Shown piece by piece: positions 43,482-52,355 of a DNA stretch of 64,000 bases. The notes beneath the pieces were generated by a model. The model saw nothing but the letters and a program-made list of their open reading frames with translations. It was not told where the DNA came from and ran no database searches. Positions within the stretch are counted from its first letter, which is position 1, and each line of letters opens with the position of its first letter. Source of the DNA: Arthrobacter sp. ISL-65 (lineage in GTDB: Bacteria; Actinomycetota; Actinomycetes; Actinomycetales; Micrococcaceae); assembly GCF_018613795.1 (NCBI RefSeq), contig NZ_JAGGPN010000011.1, positions 20,575 to 84,574 of the forward strand. The letters run 5' to 3'. The translations under genes and the position numbers were made by a program.

Positions 43482-44771
43482 ATGAATTCTGGAGATGTTG
43501 CCTGGATTCTCGCAGCGAGTGCCCTGGTGTGCATGATGATCCCCGCGCTTGCCCTGTTCTACGGGGGCATGGTGGGTTCCCGCCGGATCCTGAACATGAT
43601 GATGATGTGCTTCGGCGGCGTGAGCGTCGTCGCTGTCCTCTGGGCAGTATTCGGCTACTCGATGGTCTTCGGCAATTCGCTCGGCGGAGCCGGACTCATC
43701 GGCGACGTCACCGAGTACCTCGGCCTGGGCCAGCTGCTGGCCGAGGATCCCGACGCCGCGATACCGCCGGCGCTTTTCGCCGCCTTCCAGCTGTTCTTCG
43801 CCGGAATCACCACCGCCATCATCGCCGGAGCCGCGGCCGGCCGGATGAAGTTCGGGGCGTGGATGACCTTCGCCGCCCTGTGGGCAACACTGGTCTACTT
43901 CCCGGTGGCCCACTGGGTTTTCGCCTTCAGCTCAGCGGACGGTTCCGTGACCGGTGGCTGGATCGTCAACAACCTCAAGGCGGTCGACTTCGCCGGCGGC
44001 ACGGCCGTGCACATGAACGCCGGAATCGCAGCCCTCGCCCTCGCACTGGTCCTGGGACGCAGCGCGGGCTGGCCCAAGAGCGAGCACGTCAAGCCGCACA
44101 GCCGCCCGCTGGTGCTGGTGGGAGCAGGACTGCTGTGGGCAGGCTGGTTCGGCTTCAACGCCGGCTCCGCGCTTACCGCCGGGCACTCGGCGTCGGTGGT
44201 CTTCCTGAACACCGCCGTGGCCGGGGCCGCCGGCCTGCTCGCCTGGGCCCTCGTGGAACGCATCAGGCTGGGCAGCGCCAGCAGCATGGGCGCCGCTTCC
44301 GGACTGATTTCGGCCCTCGTGGCCATCACCCCGGCGTGCGGGGCAGTGAGTCCGCTCGGCGCACTGGCCATCGGACTCATCGCTGGGGCCGCCTGCTCGC
44401 TGGCCATCGAGCTGAAGTTCCGGCTCGGGTTCGACGACTCCCTCGACGTCGTCGGCGTGCACCTCATCGGCGGCATCATTGGAACCCTGCTGATCGGGCT
44501 CTTCGCCACGGATGCCGCCCCGAACAAGGTCAACTGGCTCTTCTACGGCGGAGGGTTTGACCTGCTCGGCATCCAGACGGTCGCAACCGTGGCCGTGCTT
44601 GCTTATTCCTTTGCCGTCACCTGGGTCATCGCCAAGGCAATCGACATCACCGTTGGCCTCCGCATCGATGAGGCCGCCGAACTCCGCGGCATCGACATCG
44701 CCGCCCACTCCGAATCCGCGTACCTGATGGATGAGGAACCCGTGGAACTCGGCTCCCCGCACCGGGTCTGA
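43482..44771 (+). CDS. amt: Ammonium transporter (Amt family)
   Basis: A 429-residue channel-like ammonium importer. The start MNSGDVAWILAASALVCMMI and PALALFYGGMV match the family, the two pore histidines lie in GGTAVHMNAG and VVGVHLIGGIIGT, and GWFGFNAGSALTAG is intact. Eleven helices are expected. The tail of about 45 residues after the last helix is acidic. It is divergent from glnT and shares its regulatory region, which fits ammonium/glutamine assimilation. GGAGCTTCC precedes the ATG. No glnK/glnD gene follows. Confidence 0.95.
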   Translation: MNSGDVAWILAASALVCMMIPALALFYGGMVGSRRILNMMMMCFGGVSVVAVLWAVFGYSMVFGNSLGGAGLIGDVTEYLGLGQLLAEDPDAAIPPALFAAFQLFFAGITTAIIAGAAAGRMKFGAWMTFAALWATLVYFPVAHWVFAFSSADGSVTGGWIVNNLKAVDFAGGTAVHMNAGIAALALALVLGRSAGWPKSEHVKPHSRPLVLVGAGLLWAGWFGFNAGSALTAGHSASVVFLNTAVAGAAGLLAWALVERIRLGSASSMGAASGLISALVAITPACGAVSPLGALAIGLIAGAACSLAIELKFRLGFDDSLDVVGVHLIGGIIGTLLIGLFATDAAPNKVNWLFYGGGFDLLGIQTVATVAVLAYSFAVTWVIAKAIDITVGLRIDEAAELRGIDIAAHSESAYLMDEEPVELGSPHRV

Positions 44772-44850
44772 GAAGTACCGGGTCCAACGCCCACGCAGGG
44801 TCTGGCACGGACAGTGTCAGGCCCTACGTGTGCGCCGGCTTCATGCCGGG

Positions 44851-45579
44851 CTACCCCGCCTGCTCCGCGTACTCAACAGCCTGCTCGCCCACTTGCGCCA
44901 GGTAGGCCTCGGACTGGTTGTAGGACCAGATGGCATCGGTCCAGCCCTGATCGGTGGTGAGGTCCCGGCCGCCGGCGCACAGGTAGCCCGCCGCGCTCAG
45001 GGCGGCGTCGTCGATATTGTGCGGATCGGCCACCCCGTCACCGTTGGCGTCCCGCCCCGCCAGCTTCCACGTGGAGGGAATGAACTGCATGGGTCCGACG
45101 GCGCGATCCCAGCGGGCGTCGCCGTCGAGCACGCCGGCGTCCGTGTCGGCAATGGCGGCGAAGCCGTCGCCGTTGAGGCCGGGGCCGACGATCGGACCAC
45201 CGCTCACGTCTCCCGAAGCCGTGAGACGGCCTCCGCCGAGGGCGCCGTGCGCGGATTCGACAAACCCGACGGCGGCTACCGTGTTCCAGCCGATCCCGCA
45301 CGCCGGCGCATCGTCATTCGCCATGCCGGCCGCGGCAACGTACGCCCGAAGTGCCCGTGCAGGAATTCCAGTCTGCGCAGCGGTCCGGGCCAACCAGCCC
45401 GGCTCAACGGTCGTAGTGATGTTAACGGCATGCTTACTGCCACTTGCCAGCGGCACGAACTTCCCCGCCGCCTGTGGCGGAGCCGGTTGGGCCGTAGGCA
45501 TTCCGATGCCCAGGAGCCAGAACGCGCCCGCGGTGATGGCGCAGAACGCGAAAAGGCTGAGAACCGCGAGGCGTTTCAT
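44851..45579 (-). CDS. Secreted lytic transglycosylase (MltB/SLT-like)
   Basis: A 242-residue exported muramidase-type enzyme. An N-terminal membrane or signal segment (LAVLSLFAFCAITAGAFWLL) is followed by the catalytic domain with AAVGFVESAHGALGG (catalytic Glu about residue 103), WDRAVGPMQFIPSTW and DANGDGVADPHNIDDAA, an EF-hand-like loop. The last segment is AIWSYNQSEAYLAQVGEQA. It cuts the MurNAc-GlcNAc bond. I chose ATG 45579 because the hydrophobic segment begins directly after it. It is divergent from the CoA-transferase operon. Confidence 0.9.
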   Translation of the reverse strand: MKRLAVLSLFAFCAITAGAFWLLGIGMPTAQPAPPQAAGKFVPLASGSKHAVNITTTVEPGWLARTAAQTGIPARALRAYVAAAGMANDDAPACGIGWNTVAAVGFVESAHGALGGGRLTASGDVSGGPIVGPGLNGDGFAAIADTDAGVLDGDARWDRAVGPMQFIPSTWKLAGRDANGDGVADPHNIDDAALSAAGYLCAGGRDLTTDQGWTDAIWSYNQSEAYLAQVGEQAVEYAEQAG

Positions 45580-45705
45580 ACGAAGCACGGAACAGCCTAA
45601 CCCGGCGGACGCCCGCGATTTGCCCACCCGGCTCACAGAGGCGTCACGATCCTGTTGCGCACATCACACTGCCCTGCTATCGTTTCTCCGCCTAATGACA
45701 AGCAC

Positions 45706-45722
45706 TTCCCACAGAGTGGGAA
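45706..45722. promoter_or_regulatory. Inverted repeat TTCCCAC-AGA-GTGGGAA, candidate IclR operator
   Basis: The repeat has perfect 7-bp arms and a 3-base centre. It lies 31 bases before the ATG of the CoA-transferase gene, first in an operon whose last gene is an IclR regulator. It is a plausible site for that regulator; not proven. Confidence 0.55.
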
Positions 45723-45753
45723 ACTCGGCGCCAGAAGCGCAGGCAGGAATGAC

Positions 45754-46989
45754 ATGACTGACGAACTACACATCGAGGGCAACGCCCTCCCCCTCCGCGG
45801 CATCCGCGTGCTCGAGCTGGGCAGCTTCATCGCGGCCCCGTTCGCCGCCCGCCTCTTCGGTGACTTCGGCGCGGAGGTCATCAAGATCGAAAAGCCACAG
45901 GGGGGCGACGAACTGCGCGACTGGCGCAAGACCCGCGGCACCACCTCCATGCTGTTCCGCACCATCGGCCGCAACAAGAAGTCCGTGGCCCTGGACCTCC
46001 GCTCCGAGGCGGGCCGCGAGGCGGTCAAGAAGATCGCTGCCCAGTGCGACGTGGTCATCGAGAACTTCCGCCCCGGCACCCTGGAGAAGTGGGGCCTCGG
46101 CCCGGACGTGCTGCAGGAACTCAACCCCGAGGTAGTCATGGTCCGGATCTCCGGTTACGGCCAGACCGGACCGTACAAGAACCGTGCCGGCTTTGGCAGC
46201 TCCGCTGAGTCGTTTGCCGGACTGCGCTACATCACCGGCGAACCCGACCGCCCCGCCGGCCGCGCGGCGGCCAGCATGGGCGACACCGTCGCCGGGCTGT
46301 ACGGGGTCATCGGGGCCCTGATGCTCATGCTGCAGAAGGCCCGCGGACTGCAGACGGGAACTTCCCAGGTTGTCGACGTCGCTCTTTACGAAGGGGTCTT
46401 CAGCTTGCTCGAGTCCCTTGTCCCGGACTATGACGCCTACGGCATGATCCGGCAGCGCACGGGCGGTGCGTTGCCCGGCGTCGTACCTACCGGCTCCTAC
46501 CTCTGCGGTGACGGGCTTGAGGTAGTGATCGGCGGCAACTCCAACTCCGTCTTCGTCCGGCTGATGAAGGCCATCGGCCGCGACGACCTCGCTGAGGACG
46601 AAAGTCTCCTGGCCACCGAGGCGCGCGGCGCCCGCGAGGAAGAGCTCAACGGCGCCATCTCCGTTTGGACCGGCAGCATGCCACTTACTGACGTTCTCGA
46701 CAAGCTGGACGACGCCGGCGTGCCGGCTGGCCCCGTCTACGACGCCCCCAGCATCGCCGTCGACCGCCACTACCTGGCCCGCGACATGATCCAGACCCAC
46801 GAGGTGGTCATCGAGGGCGAGCCCGAGCTGATCCGTTTCCCCGGCGTCGTGCCGAAGATCCCGGGCCACGAGGGCCGGGTCAAATGGGTCGGCCCCGATC
46901 TGGGCCAGCACACCGCCGAGGTCCTGCAGGAGCTCGCCGGTATGGACGCCGACGAGATCGCCGGCCTCGGGCTGCAGGAGGTGCGCTGA
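45754..46989 (+). CDS. CaiB/BaiF (class III) CoA-transferase
   Basis: A 411-residue enzyme that moves CoA to a carboxylic acid. Features: RVLELGSFIAAPFAARLFGD at the start, DLRSEAGREAVKKIAAQCD, ISGYGQTGPYK, and MGDTVAGLYGV with the conserved Asp of the covalent intermediate. ATG 45754 (AGGA upstream) avoids an N-terminal extension with no family similarity. The lyase gene starts 2 bases after its stop, so the pair works in sequence: an imported acid is activated to its CoA ester and then cleaved. Confidence 0.92.
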   Translation: MTDELHIEGNALPLRGIRVLELGSFIAAPFAARLFGDFGAEVIKIEKPQGGDELRDWRKTRGTTSMLFRTIGRNKKSVALDLRSEAGREAVKKIAAQCDVVIENFRPGTLEKWGLGPDVLQELNPEVVMVRISGYGQTGPYKNRAGFGSSAESFAGLRYITGEPDRPAGRAAASMGDTVAGLYGVIGALMLMLQKARGLQTGTSQVVDVALYEGVFSLLESLVPDYDAYGMIRQRTGGALPGVVPTGSYLCGDGLEVVIGGNSNSVFVRLMKAIGRDDLAEDESLLATEARGAREEELNGAISVWTGSMPLTDVLDKLDDAGVPAGPVYDAPSIAVDRHYLARDMIQTHEVVIEGEPELIRFPGVVPKIPGHEGRVKWVGPDLGQHTAEVLQELAGMDADEIAGLGLQEVR

Positions 46990-46991
46990 AC

Positions 46992-47867
46992 ATGAAGGTC
47001 GAAATCACTGACGTCTTCCTGCGGGACGGACTCCAGGACGAGCCTGTCATCGTCTCCACGGCACACAAGCTGGAGATCGCCGGGGCACTCGTCGACGCCG
47101 GGCTGAGGCGCATCGAGGTCGCCTCCTTCGTGAACCCCAAGCGGGTGCCGCAGATGGCCGACGCCGCCGAGGTAGTCGCGTCGCTGCCGGCAGCTCCGGG
47201 GGTCACGTACACCAGCCTGGCGCTCAACGGCCGCGGCATCCAGCGGGCTGTCGACGCCGGGGCCACCGACATCCAGGTGGTCACCTCCGCAAGCCAGGCG
47301 CACAGCAACGCCAACGCAGGCCAAGCCATCGAGGACGCACTGGCGGGCCTCGGCGCGGCCGTGGCCGAGTTCCCAAAAATCCGGTTCTTCGCCGGCATCT
47401 CCACCGCCTTCACCTGCCCCTTCGAGGGCGCAATCGACCCCACCTACCTGCTGCGGGTGGTCCGCGCCTTCAAGGACATGGGCATCACCGACGTCGGGCT
47501 CGCGGACACGCTCGGCACCACGCCCACCGAACAGGTGATGGCCAGCCTGCACCACGTCCGCGGGGCCGAGCCGGGCCTCACGTATTACCTCCACCTGCAT
47601 AACGCGAACAGCCAGGCACTGGCCACCGCGAGCGCAGCGGTGGAGACCGGCGTCGTCCGTTTCGATGCCGCCCTCGGCGGGTACGGCGGCTGCCCGTTCG
47701 CCCCCGGGGCGCACGGCAACATCGCCACGGAGGAGCTTGTCCGGCACCTGCACGATGCAGGACACCAGACCGGCATCGACGAGGATCGCCTCGCCGAAGC
47801 TGTACGGCTCGCCCGCGACGTCGTCGCCCATTCCCCGGCAGCAGGCGTTCTCGACCCCGCCCGCTGA
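46992..47867 (+). CDS. HMG-CoA lyase family (DRE-TIM) lyase with altered metal motif
   Basis: A 291-residue TIM-barrel lyase that splits a 3-hydroxyacyl-CoA. The start carries FLRDGLQDE (Arg and metal Asp), and GGCPFAPGAHGNIATEELV carries the Cys and Asn loop. In place of the family HxHDTYGQAL motif it has HLHNANSQAL, so the Asp and Tyr are lost, and GASGN is GAHGN. Metal-site histidines are kept. Substrate is therefore probably not HMG-CoA itself. GGAGGTG (46977-46983) serves the start. Preceded by the CoA-transferase and followed by a 2-hydroxycarboxylate transporter. Confidence 0.88.
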   Translation: MKVEITDVFLRDGLQDEPVIVSTAHKLEIAGALVDAGLRRIEVASFVNPKRVPQMADAAEVVASLPAAPGVTYTSLALNGRGIQRAVDAGATDIQVVTSASQAHSNANAGQAIEDALAGLGAAVAEFPKIRFFAGISTAFTCPFEGAIDPTYLLRVVRAFKDMGITDVGLADTLGTTPTEQVMASLHHVRGAEPGLTYYLHLHNANSQALATASAAVETGVVRFDAALGGYGGCPFAPGAHGNIATEELVRHLHDAGHQTGIDEDRLAEAVRLARDVVAHSPAAGVLDPAR

Positions 47868-47938
47868 CCCCCTTTTCACCGTTCAACTCCCGTCCACAGG
47901 CCGCCCTGGCGGTCTTCCCTCCAAACGTTTTGGGGACA

Positions 47939-49375
47939 ATGATGTCTACAAATTCACGTACCACGGACCTCACCAACGAACCTACGGACCAGCGCATGAG
48001 CGAGACCGGCCCCGGCCCCGCCGGCGGCATCGAGCAGCCTGTGGCCCGCACCGCGGGTCCCCGGCCTGGCACACACTACCCCGGCCGGCTGGGGCTCAAG
48101 ATCGCCAGCCTTCCGGCCCCGCTCTACCTCGTCCTCGCCGGGCTGGTCCTTGCAGCGGCGATCACGGGCAACCTCCCGGACACCATGGTGGTCGGCTTCG
48201 CCACCACCATCCTGCTCGGCGGACTCTTCATCTGGATCGGCAACCTGTTCCCGGTGGTCCGCGACTTCGGGCTACCAACAATCCTTTGTACCTTCGCTCC
48301 CGCCACGCTGGCTTTCCTCGGTCTGATGCCGGAAAACCTCGTCACGGTGGTGCAGAACTTCATCGACGGACACGGATTCCTGGACTTCTTCGTCGTCGGC
48401 ATCATCGCCGGCTCCATTCTCGGCATGCCCCGTGCGCTCCTGCTGAAGGCAGGACCGCGCTTTGCGGTACCCGTCGTGGGTTGCCTCATCGCCACCTTCG
48501 TCCTGGTCGGGCTCATCGCGGCCCTCACAGGCTTCGGGTTCATCGAAGGCATCCTCTTTGTCGCCGCGCCCATCATGGCCGGCGGCCTGGGCGTCGGGGC
48601 CCTGCCCATGTCCGAGATGTACGCCTCGGCCACCGGCGGCGACTCCGCCACCTTCATGGGCGACCTGATGTCCGCCGTCGTCATGGCCAACGTTGTGTGC
48701 ATCCTCATCGCCGGCATCTACAACGGCCTAGGCAAGCGCAAGAAGCAGCTCTTCGTCGGCTTCAACGGCCACGGCCAGCTCATGCGGATCAAGGGCCGCT
48801 CCGATGAGCTCACGCTGCCGCCCAAGCGGGACGCGTCCTCGTTCATCGCCCTCGGAAAGGGCCTTCTCATCGCCGGCAGCCTCTTCGTCTTCGGCAACCT
48901 GATGGCCGCCTTCCTCCCCGGCCTGCACCCCTACGCCTGGGCCATCATCGCGGCAGCCGCCGTCAAAATCTTCGGGCTGCTCCCGCAGGATGTGGAGGAC
49001 TCCACAGCGGACTGGGGCGACCTGATCGGCGCCGTCCTGGTTCCCGCCCTCCTGGTGGGCGTCAGCCTGACCTACATCGACATCACCGATGTCCTCGCCT
49101 CGCTGAGCAATCCCCTGTTCATCCTCCTCACCATCTGCACCGTCGTCATCGCGACCCTGACCTCCGGCGTTCTCGGGTGGCTCGTGAAGTTCAACTTCGT
49201 CGAAGCCTCCATCACGCCCGGGCTGGTCATGGCGGACACCGGCGGCAGCGGCGACGTCTCCGTGCTGAGCGCGGCGAACCGCATGCACCTCATGCCGTTC
49301 GCGGCCCTCACCAACCGCCTCGGCGGCGCGCTCGTCCTGTTCGTGACGTCGCTGATCGTTCCCTTCCTGACCTAA
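47939..49375 (+). CDS. 2-hydroxycarboxylate transporter family protein (CitS/CimH-like)
   Basis: A 478-residue membrane symporter. The two family re-entrant loop motifs are visible: GGLGVGALPMSEMY (about residue 220) and DTGGSGDVSVLSAANRMHL near residue 430. About 11 helices are expected after a long hydrophilic N-terminus (residues 1-50). Known members take up citrate, malate or related 2-hydroxy acids with Na+ or H+. Start at 47939 (GGGGA upstream) or the next ATG. It lies between the lyase and a carbonic-anhydrase-like gene, so it probably brings in the substrate that the CoA-transferase activates. Confidence 0.85.
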   Translation: MMSTNSRTTDLTNEPTDQRMSETGPGPAGGIEQPVARTAGPRPGTHYPGRLGLKIASLPAPLYLVLAGLVLAAAITGNLPDTMVVGFATTILLGGLFIWIGNLFPVVRDFGLPTILCTFAPATLAFLGLMPENLVTVVQNFIDGHGFLDFFVVGIIAGSILGMPRALLLKAGPRFAVPVVGCLIATFVLVGLIAALTGFGFIEGILFVAAPIMAGGLGVGALPMSEMYASATGGDSATFMGDLMSAVVMANVVCILIAGIYNGLGKRKKQLFVGFNGHGQLMRIKGRSDELTLPPKRDASSFIALGKGLLIAGSLFVFGNLMAAFLPGLHPYAWAIIAAAAVKIFGLLPQDVEDSTADWGDLIGAVLVPALLVGVSLTYIDITDVLASLSNPLFILLTICTVVIATLTSGVLGWLVKFNFVEASITPGLVMADTGGSGDVSVLSAANRMHLMPFAALTNRLGGALVLFVTSLIVPFLT

Positions 49376-49387
49376 GAAAGGTCCATC

Positions 49388-49924
49388 GTGACTGACAACA
49401 TCCTGGCCGTCGACGGCCGCTCCCCCCAGATCACCGGCGACGCGTGGGTTGCGCCCACCGCCACGGTCGTCGGATCCGCCACCATCGGGGCGGGCACGGG
49501 GATCTTCTACGGCGCCGTCATCCGGGCGGACATGGAGGACATCAGCGTTGGCGAGGGCAGCAATATTCAGGACACCGCCGTAGTCCACGCCGACCCCGGC
49601 TACCCGGCACGCGTGGGCAACCACGTCAGCGTAGGGCACAGCGCGGTGCTTCATGGCTGCACGGTGGGCGACGGGGCACTCATCGGCATGAATGCCACGG
49701 TCCTGAACGGCGCCATCATCGGCGCCGGCTCCCTGGTGGCGGCCAACGCGCTGGTCCTCGAGGGCACCGAGGTGCCGCCAGGCTCACTCGTGGCTGGCGT
49801 ACCGGCCAAGGTACGCCGGCCACTCACCCCGGAGGAGATCGAGCATTGCCGGCAGAACGCCGTAACGTACGCCACTCTTGCCCTGAGGCACCGGGACGCC
49901 ACTACGGTGGCGCTGCCGGCCTGA
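49388..49924 (+). CDS. Gamma-carbonic-anhydrase-like hexapeptide protein (CaiE/PaaY type)
   Basis: A 178-residue left-handed beta-helix protein built from hexapeptide repeats (IGAGTGIFYGAVIRAD, VGEGSNIQDTAVVH). Zinc-ligand type histidines appear in VVHADPGYP and VGHSAVLHGC. Such proteins are gamma-class carbonic anhydrases or CoA thioesterase-like helpers as in PaaY/CaiE, often tied to CoA-ester catabolism. The GTG start has AAAGG upstream and lies 12 bases after the transporter stop. In this operon it might remove dead-end CoA esters or supply bicarbonate; this is inferred from context. Confidence 0.85.
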   Translation: MTDNILAVDGRSPQITGDAWVAPTATVVGSATIGAGTGIFYGAVIRADMEDISVGEGSNIQDTAVVHADPGYPARVGNHVSVGHSAVLHGCTVGDGALIGMNATVLNGAIIGAGSLVAANALVLEGTEVPPGSLVAGVPAKVRRPLTPEEIEHCRQNAVTYATLALRHRDATTVALPA

Positions 49925-49957
49925 CCAATTCCCACCCCACGAACGCAAGGAGAGCCA

Positions 49958-51679
49958 ATGACCACCGCTTCCACCACTTTCCGTCCAGCCAATGCACTTC
50001 CCGACGGGCAGGCCGCCGCCCTCCCCGACCTGCTCCCTGATGAGGGCCACGTCTCTGCGGCCGTCGCGGACGTCCTGGCCGAGCGCGCAGGACACCTGTT
50101 CGGGCTGATGGGCAACGGCAACGCCCACCTCATCAGCCGGCTCACCCGCCGCGGCTTCCCGTTCACGTCGGCCCGCCACGAAGCCGCGACCGTTGCCATG
50201 GCCGACGCGTACCACCGCGCCACCGGAGGCGTGGCCGCAGCCACCACTACCTACGGCGCCGGCTTCACCAACGCCTACACCGCTCTTGCCGAAGCCCGGC
50301 TGGCCCGCATCCCGCTGGTGTTCGTCGTCGGAGATGCCCCGGCCAGCTGCCGCCGGCCGTTCGACATCGACCAGGCCAAGGCGGCCGAAGCCGCCGGCGT
50401 CACCACGCTCGTGGCTCGCCCGGACAATGCCGCCGCAGTGACCCACCGAGCCTTCGATCTCGCGCTGCAGACCGTCCAGCCGGTGGTGCTCGCCATTCCT
50501 TACGACCTCGCCACCGCTCCCCTGCAGGCCCCGGTGCCGCTGGAACCCCTTCCGGCCAAGCCCGCGTGGCCGGCGGCAGCTCACGAGCTGGACAGGGTGG
50601 CGGAACTGCTCACCTCGGCGCAGCGGCCGCTCATCCTGGCCGGGCGCGGCGTGCTCCTGGCCGGTGCAACCGCACCGCTGCGGGAAGTGGGCGACCGGCT
50701 CGGCGCCCTCTTCATGACCTCGGTGATGGCCGCCAACGCCTTCGGCAGTGTGTGGGACCTTGGCATCGCCGGCGGCTTCACCCGCAGCCACCGCCTCGAC
50801 GTCGCACGCCAGGCGGACCTCGTCCTGGTGGTCGGAGCAAGCCTCAACACTTTCCAGACCCGCTACGGGACGCTGTTCCCGGCAAACGCCAGGATCATCC
50901 GCCTCGATAACGAACCCGACACCGGGCAGAACGCCGGCGCCGAATACGTCCGGGCGGACATCCTGCCGTTCGCTGAGGGACTGTTGGAAAGGGTGCCGGC
51001 CTCAGCATCACCAACCTGGCGGGATGTTGTCCCCGAAGTGTCGGGAGCGGATTTCCGTTCGTCCAGCCCGGTGGAGGACCCTGTGGAGTTCGGGCCGGAC
51101 GGCCGACTCAACCCGCGTGCCGTGGTCGCCGCCCTGGACCCAATCCTGCCGGCCGAACGCTCCGTGGTCATGGACGGCGGGCACTTCATCGGCTGGGCGC
51201 CGATGTACCTGTCCGTCCCGGACCCGCACGCCATGGTCCTGGTGGGGACCGCCTTCCAGTCCATCGGGCTCGGGTTCGGTTCCGCCGCGGGTGTCTCTGT
51301 TGCCCGACCGGAACGCACCACCGTCCTGGTCAGCGGCGACGGCGGCGGCCTGATGGGGCTGTCCGACTTCGAGACGTTCCTCCGGGCCACCCGCAAGGGT
51401 GTCGTCGTCGTGCTCAATGACTCGGCGTACGGTGCGGAACTGCACCAGTACGCAGCAAAGGGGCTGCACGACCAGGCGATGCTGATCGACGAAGTGGACT
51501 TTGCCGCCGTCGGACGCGCCCTGGGTGCCGACGGAATCAAGGCCCACACCCTTGCCGACCTGGGGCAGCTCGAGAGCTGGCTGGCCACGAACGACGACGG
51601 CGTGTTTGTTCTGGACGTGGCCATATCGCAGAAGGTGATTGCTGAGTTCATGGCGGAGTCCCTTGCCGCCAAGGGCTGA
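49958..51679 (+). CDS. Thiamine-diphosphate-dependent enzyme (acetolactate synthase/benzoylformate decarboxylase-like)
   Basis: A 573-residue ThDP enzyme. The N-terminal domain carries the cofactor-activating Glu in ARHEAATVAMADAY (about residue 75). The C-terminal domain carries the GDG motif GDGGGLMGLSDFETF and an ND in place of the usual NN (VVLNDSAYG). No separate small regulatory subunit follows, so it is not a classic biosynthetic acetolactate synthase. It likely decarboxylates or ligates a 2-oxo acid made downstream of the CoA-lyase step. It is followed 22 bases later by the IclR gene. The substrate is open. Confidence 0.88.
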   Translation: MTTASTTFRPANALPDGQAAALPDLLPDEGHVSAAVADVLAERAGHLFGLMGNGNAHLISRLTRRGFPFTSARHEAATVAMADAYHRATGGVAAATTTYGAGFTNAYTALAEARLARIPLVFVVGDAPASCRRPFDIDQAKAAEAAGVTTLVARPDNAAAVTHRAFDLALQTVQPVVLAIPYDLATAPLQAPVPLEPLPAKPAWPAAAHELDRVAELLTSAQRPLILAGRGVLLAGATAPLREVGDRLGALFMTSVMAANAFGSVWDLGIAGGFTRSHRLDVARQADLVLVVGASLNTFQTRYGTLFPANARIIRLDNEPDTGQNAGAEYVRADILPFAEGLLERVPASASPTWRDVVPEVSGADFRSSSPVEDPVEFGPDGRLNPRAVVAALDPILPAERSVVMDGGHFIGWAPMYLSVPDPHAMVLVGTAFQSIGLGFGSAAGVSVARPERTTVLVSGDGGGLMGLSDFETFLRATRKGVVVVLNDSAYGAELHQYAAKGLHDQAMLIDEVDFAAVGRALGADGIKAHTLADLGQLESWLATNDDGVFVLDVAISQKVIAEFMAESLAAKG

Positions 51680-51701
51680 GCCGACGTCATAAGCTGGCCC
51701 C

Positions 51702-52355
51702 ATGCCGCCTACTGAACAGAACGGAACCAACCGCACGCTGGAGCGTGCCGCCGCGATCCTCGACGCAGTGGGCCGGTCAGCCGTTTCAGCCAGCGAGCTG
51801 TCGCGGCGGACCGGCCTGTCGCTGTCCACTGCACACCGGCTGGCCCTGCAGATGGTCGACTTCGGTTTCCTGCGCCGCACCGAGGGCGGCATCTTCCGGC
51901 TCGGGCAGCGGTTCGTCCGTTCGGCCCTGGAGAACGCCGCCCTCCCTGTGCTCCACGAGCTCCGCGACCTCACCGGAGAGTCCGCGCAACTCTGGGTCCG
52001 GCGGGGGGACGAAAGGGTCTGCCTCCTCAGCGCGGACAGCCGGCACGAACTGCGCGCCACCCTGCCGCCGGGTTCGCGGCTCCCCCTGCCCGCCGGCTCC
52101 AGCGGCCGGCTCCTCGCCGGCGACGAAGAGGTGCTGGCGGAGCTGGCCTCGGCGGGCTGGATCGAATCGGTCGGGTCCCGCACGCCGGGCCTCGGGTCCA
52201 TCAGTGCGCCCGTGCAGACAGAGGAAGGAATCATCGCCGCCGTCTGCCTCGCCATGCCCCTTGCCCGGGTCACCGGCTCGCCGGGCCAGGACCACGGCGC
52301 CGTCGTCGTGCAGGCGGCACGGCGGATCCAGGAGGCCGTGCGGGAAGGGGGCTAG
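51702..52355 (+). CDS. IclR family transcriptional regulator
   Basis: A 217-residue regulator. The winged HTH is at the N-terminus (LERAAAILDAVGRSAVSASE then LSLSTAHRLALQMVDFGFLR), and the C-terminal ligand domain includes LPLPAGSSGRLLAG and PGLGSISAPV. It is somewhat shorter than typical (about 250). It is the last gene of the 45.7-52.4 kb operon and is likely its regulator; the inverted repeat at 45706-45722 is the candidate operator. From 52356 to 52610 no gene is evident. Confidence 0.9.
   Translation: MPPTEQNGTNRTLERAAAILDAVGRSAVSASELSRRTGLSLSTAHRLALQMVDFGFLRRTEGGIFRLGQRFVRSALENAALPVLHELRDLTGESAQLWVRRGDERVCLLSADSRHELRATLPPGSRLPLPAGSSGRLLAGDEEVLAELASAGWIESVGSRTPGLGSISAPVQTEEGIIAAVCLAMPLARVTGSPGQDHGAVVVQAARRIQEAVREGG

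Noticed and set aside
43409..44560. 383-codon plus-strand frame over amt
   Set aside because: Shadow of the Amt gene; no family similarity and the start lies in the promoter region.
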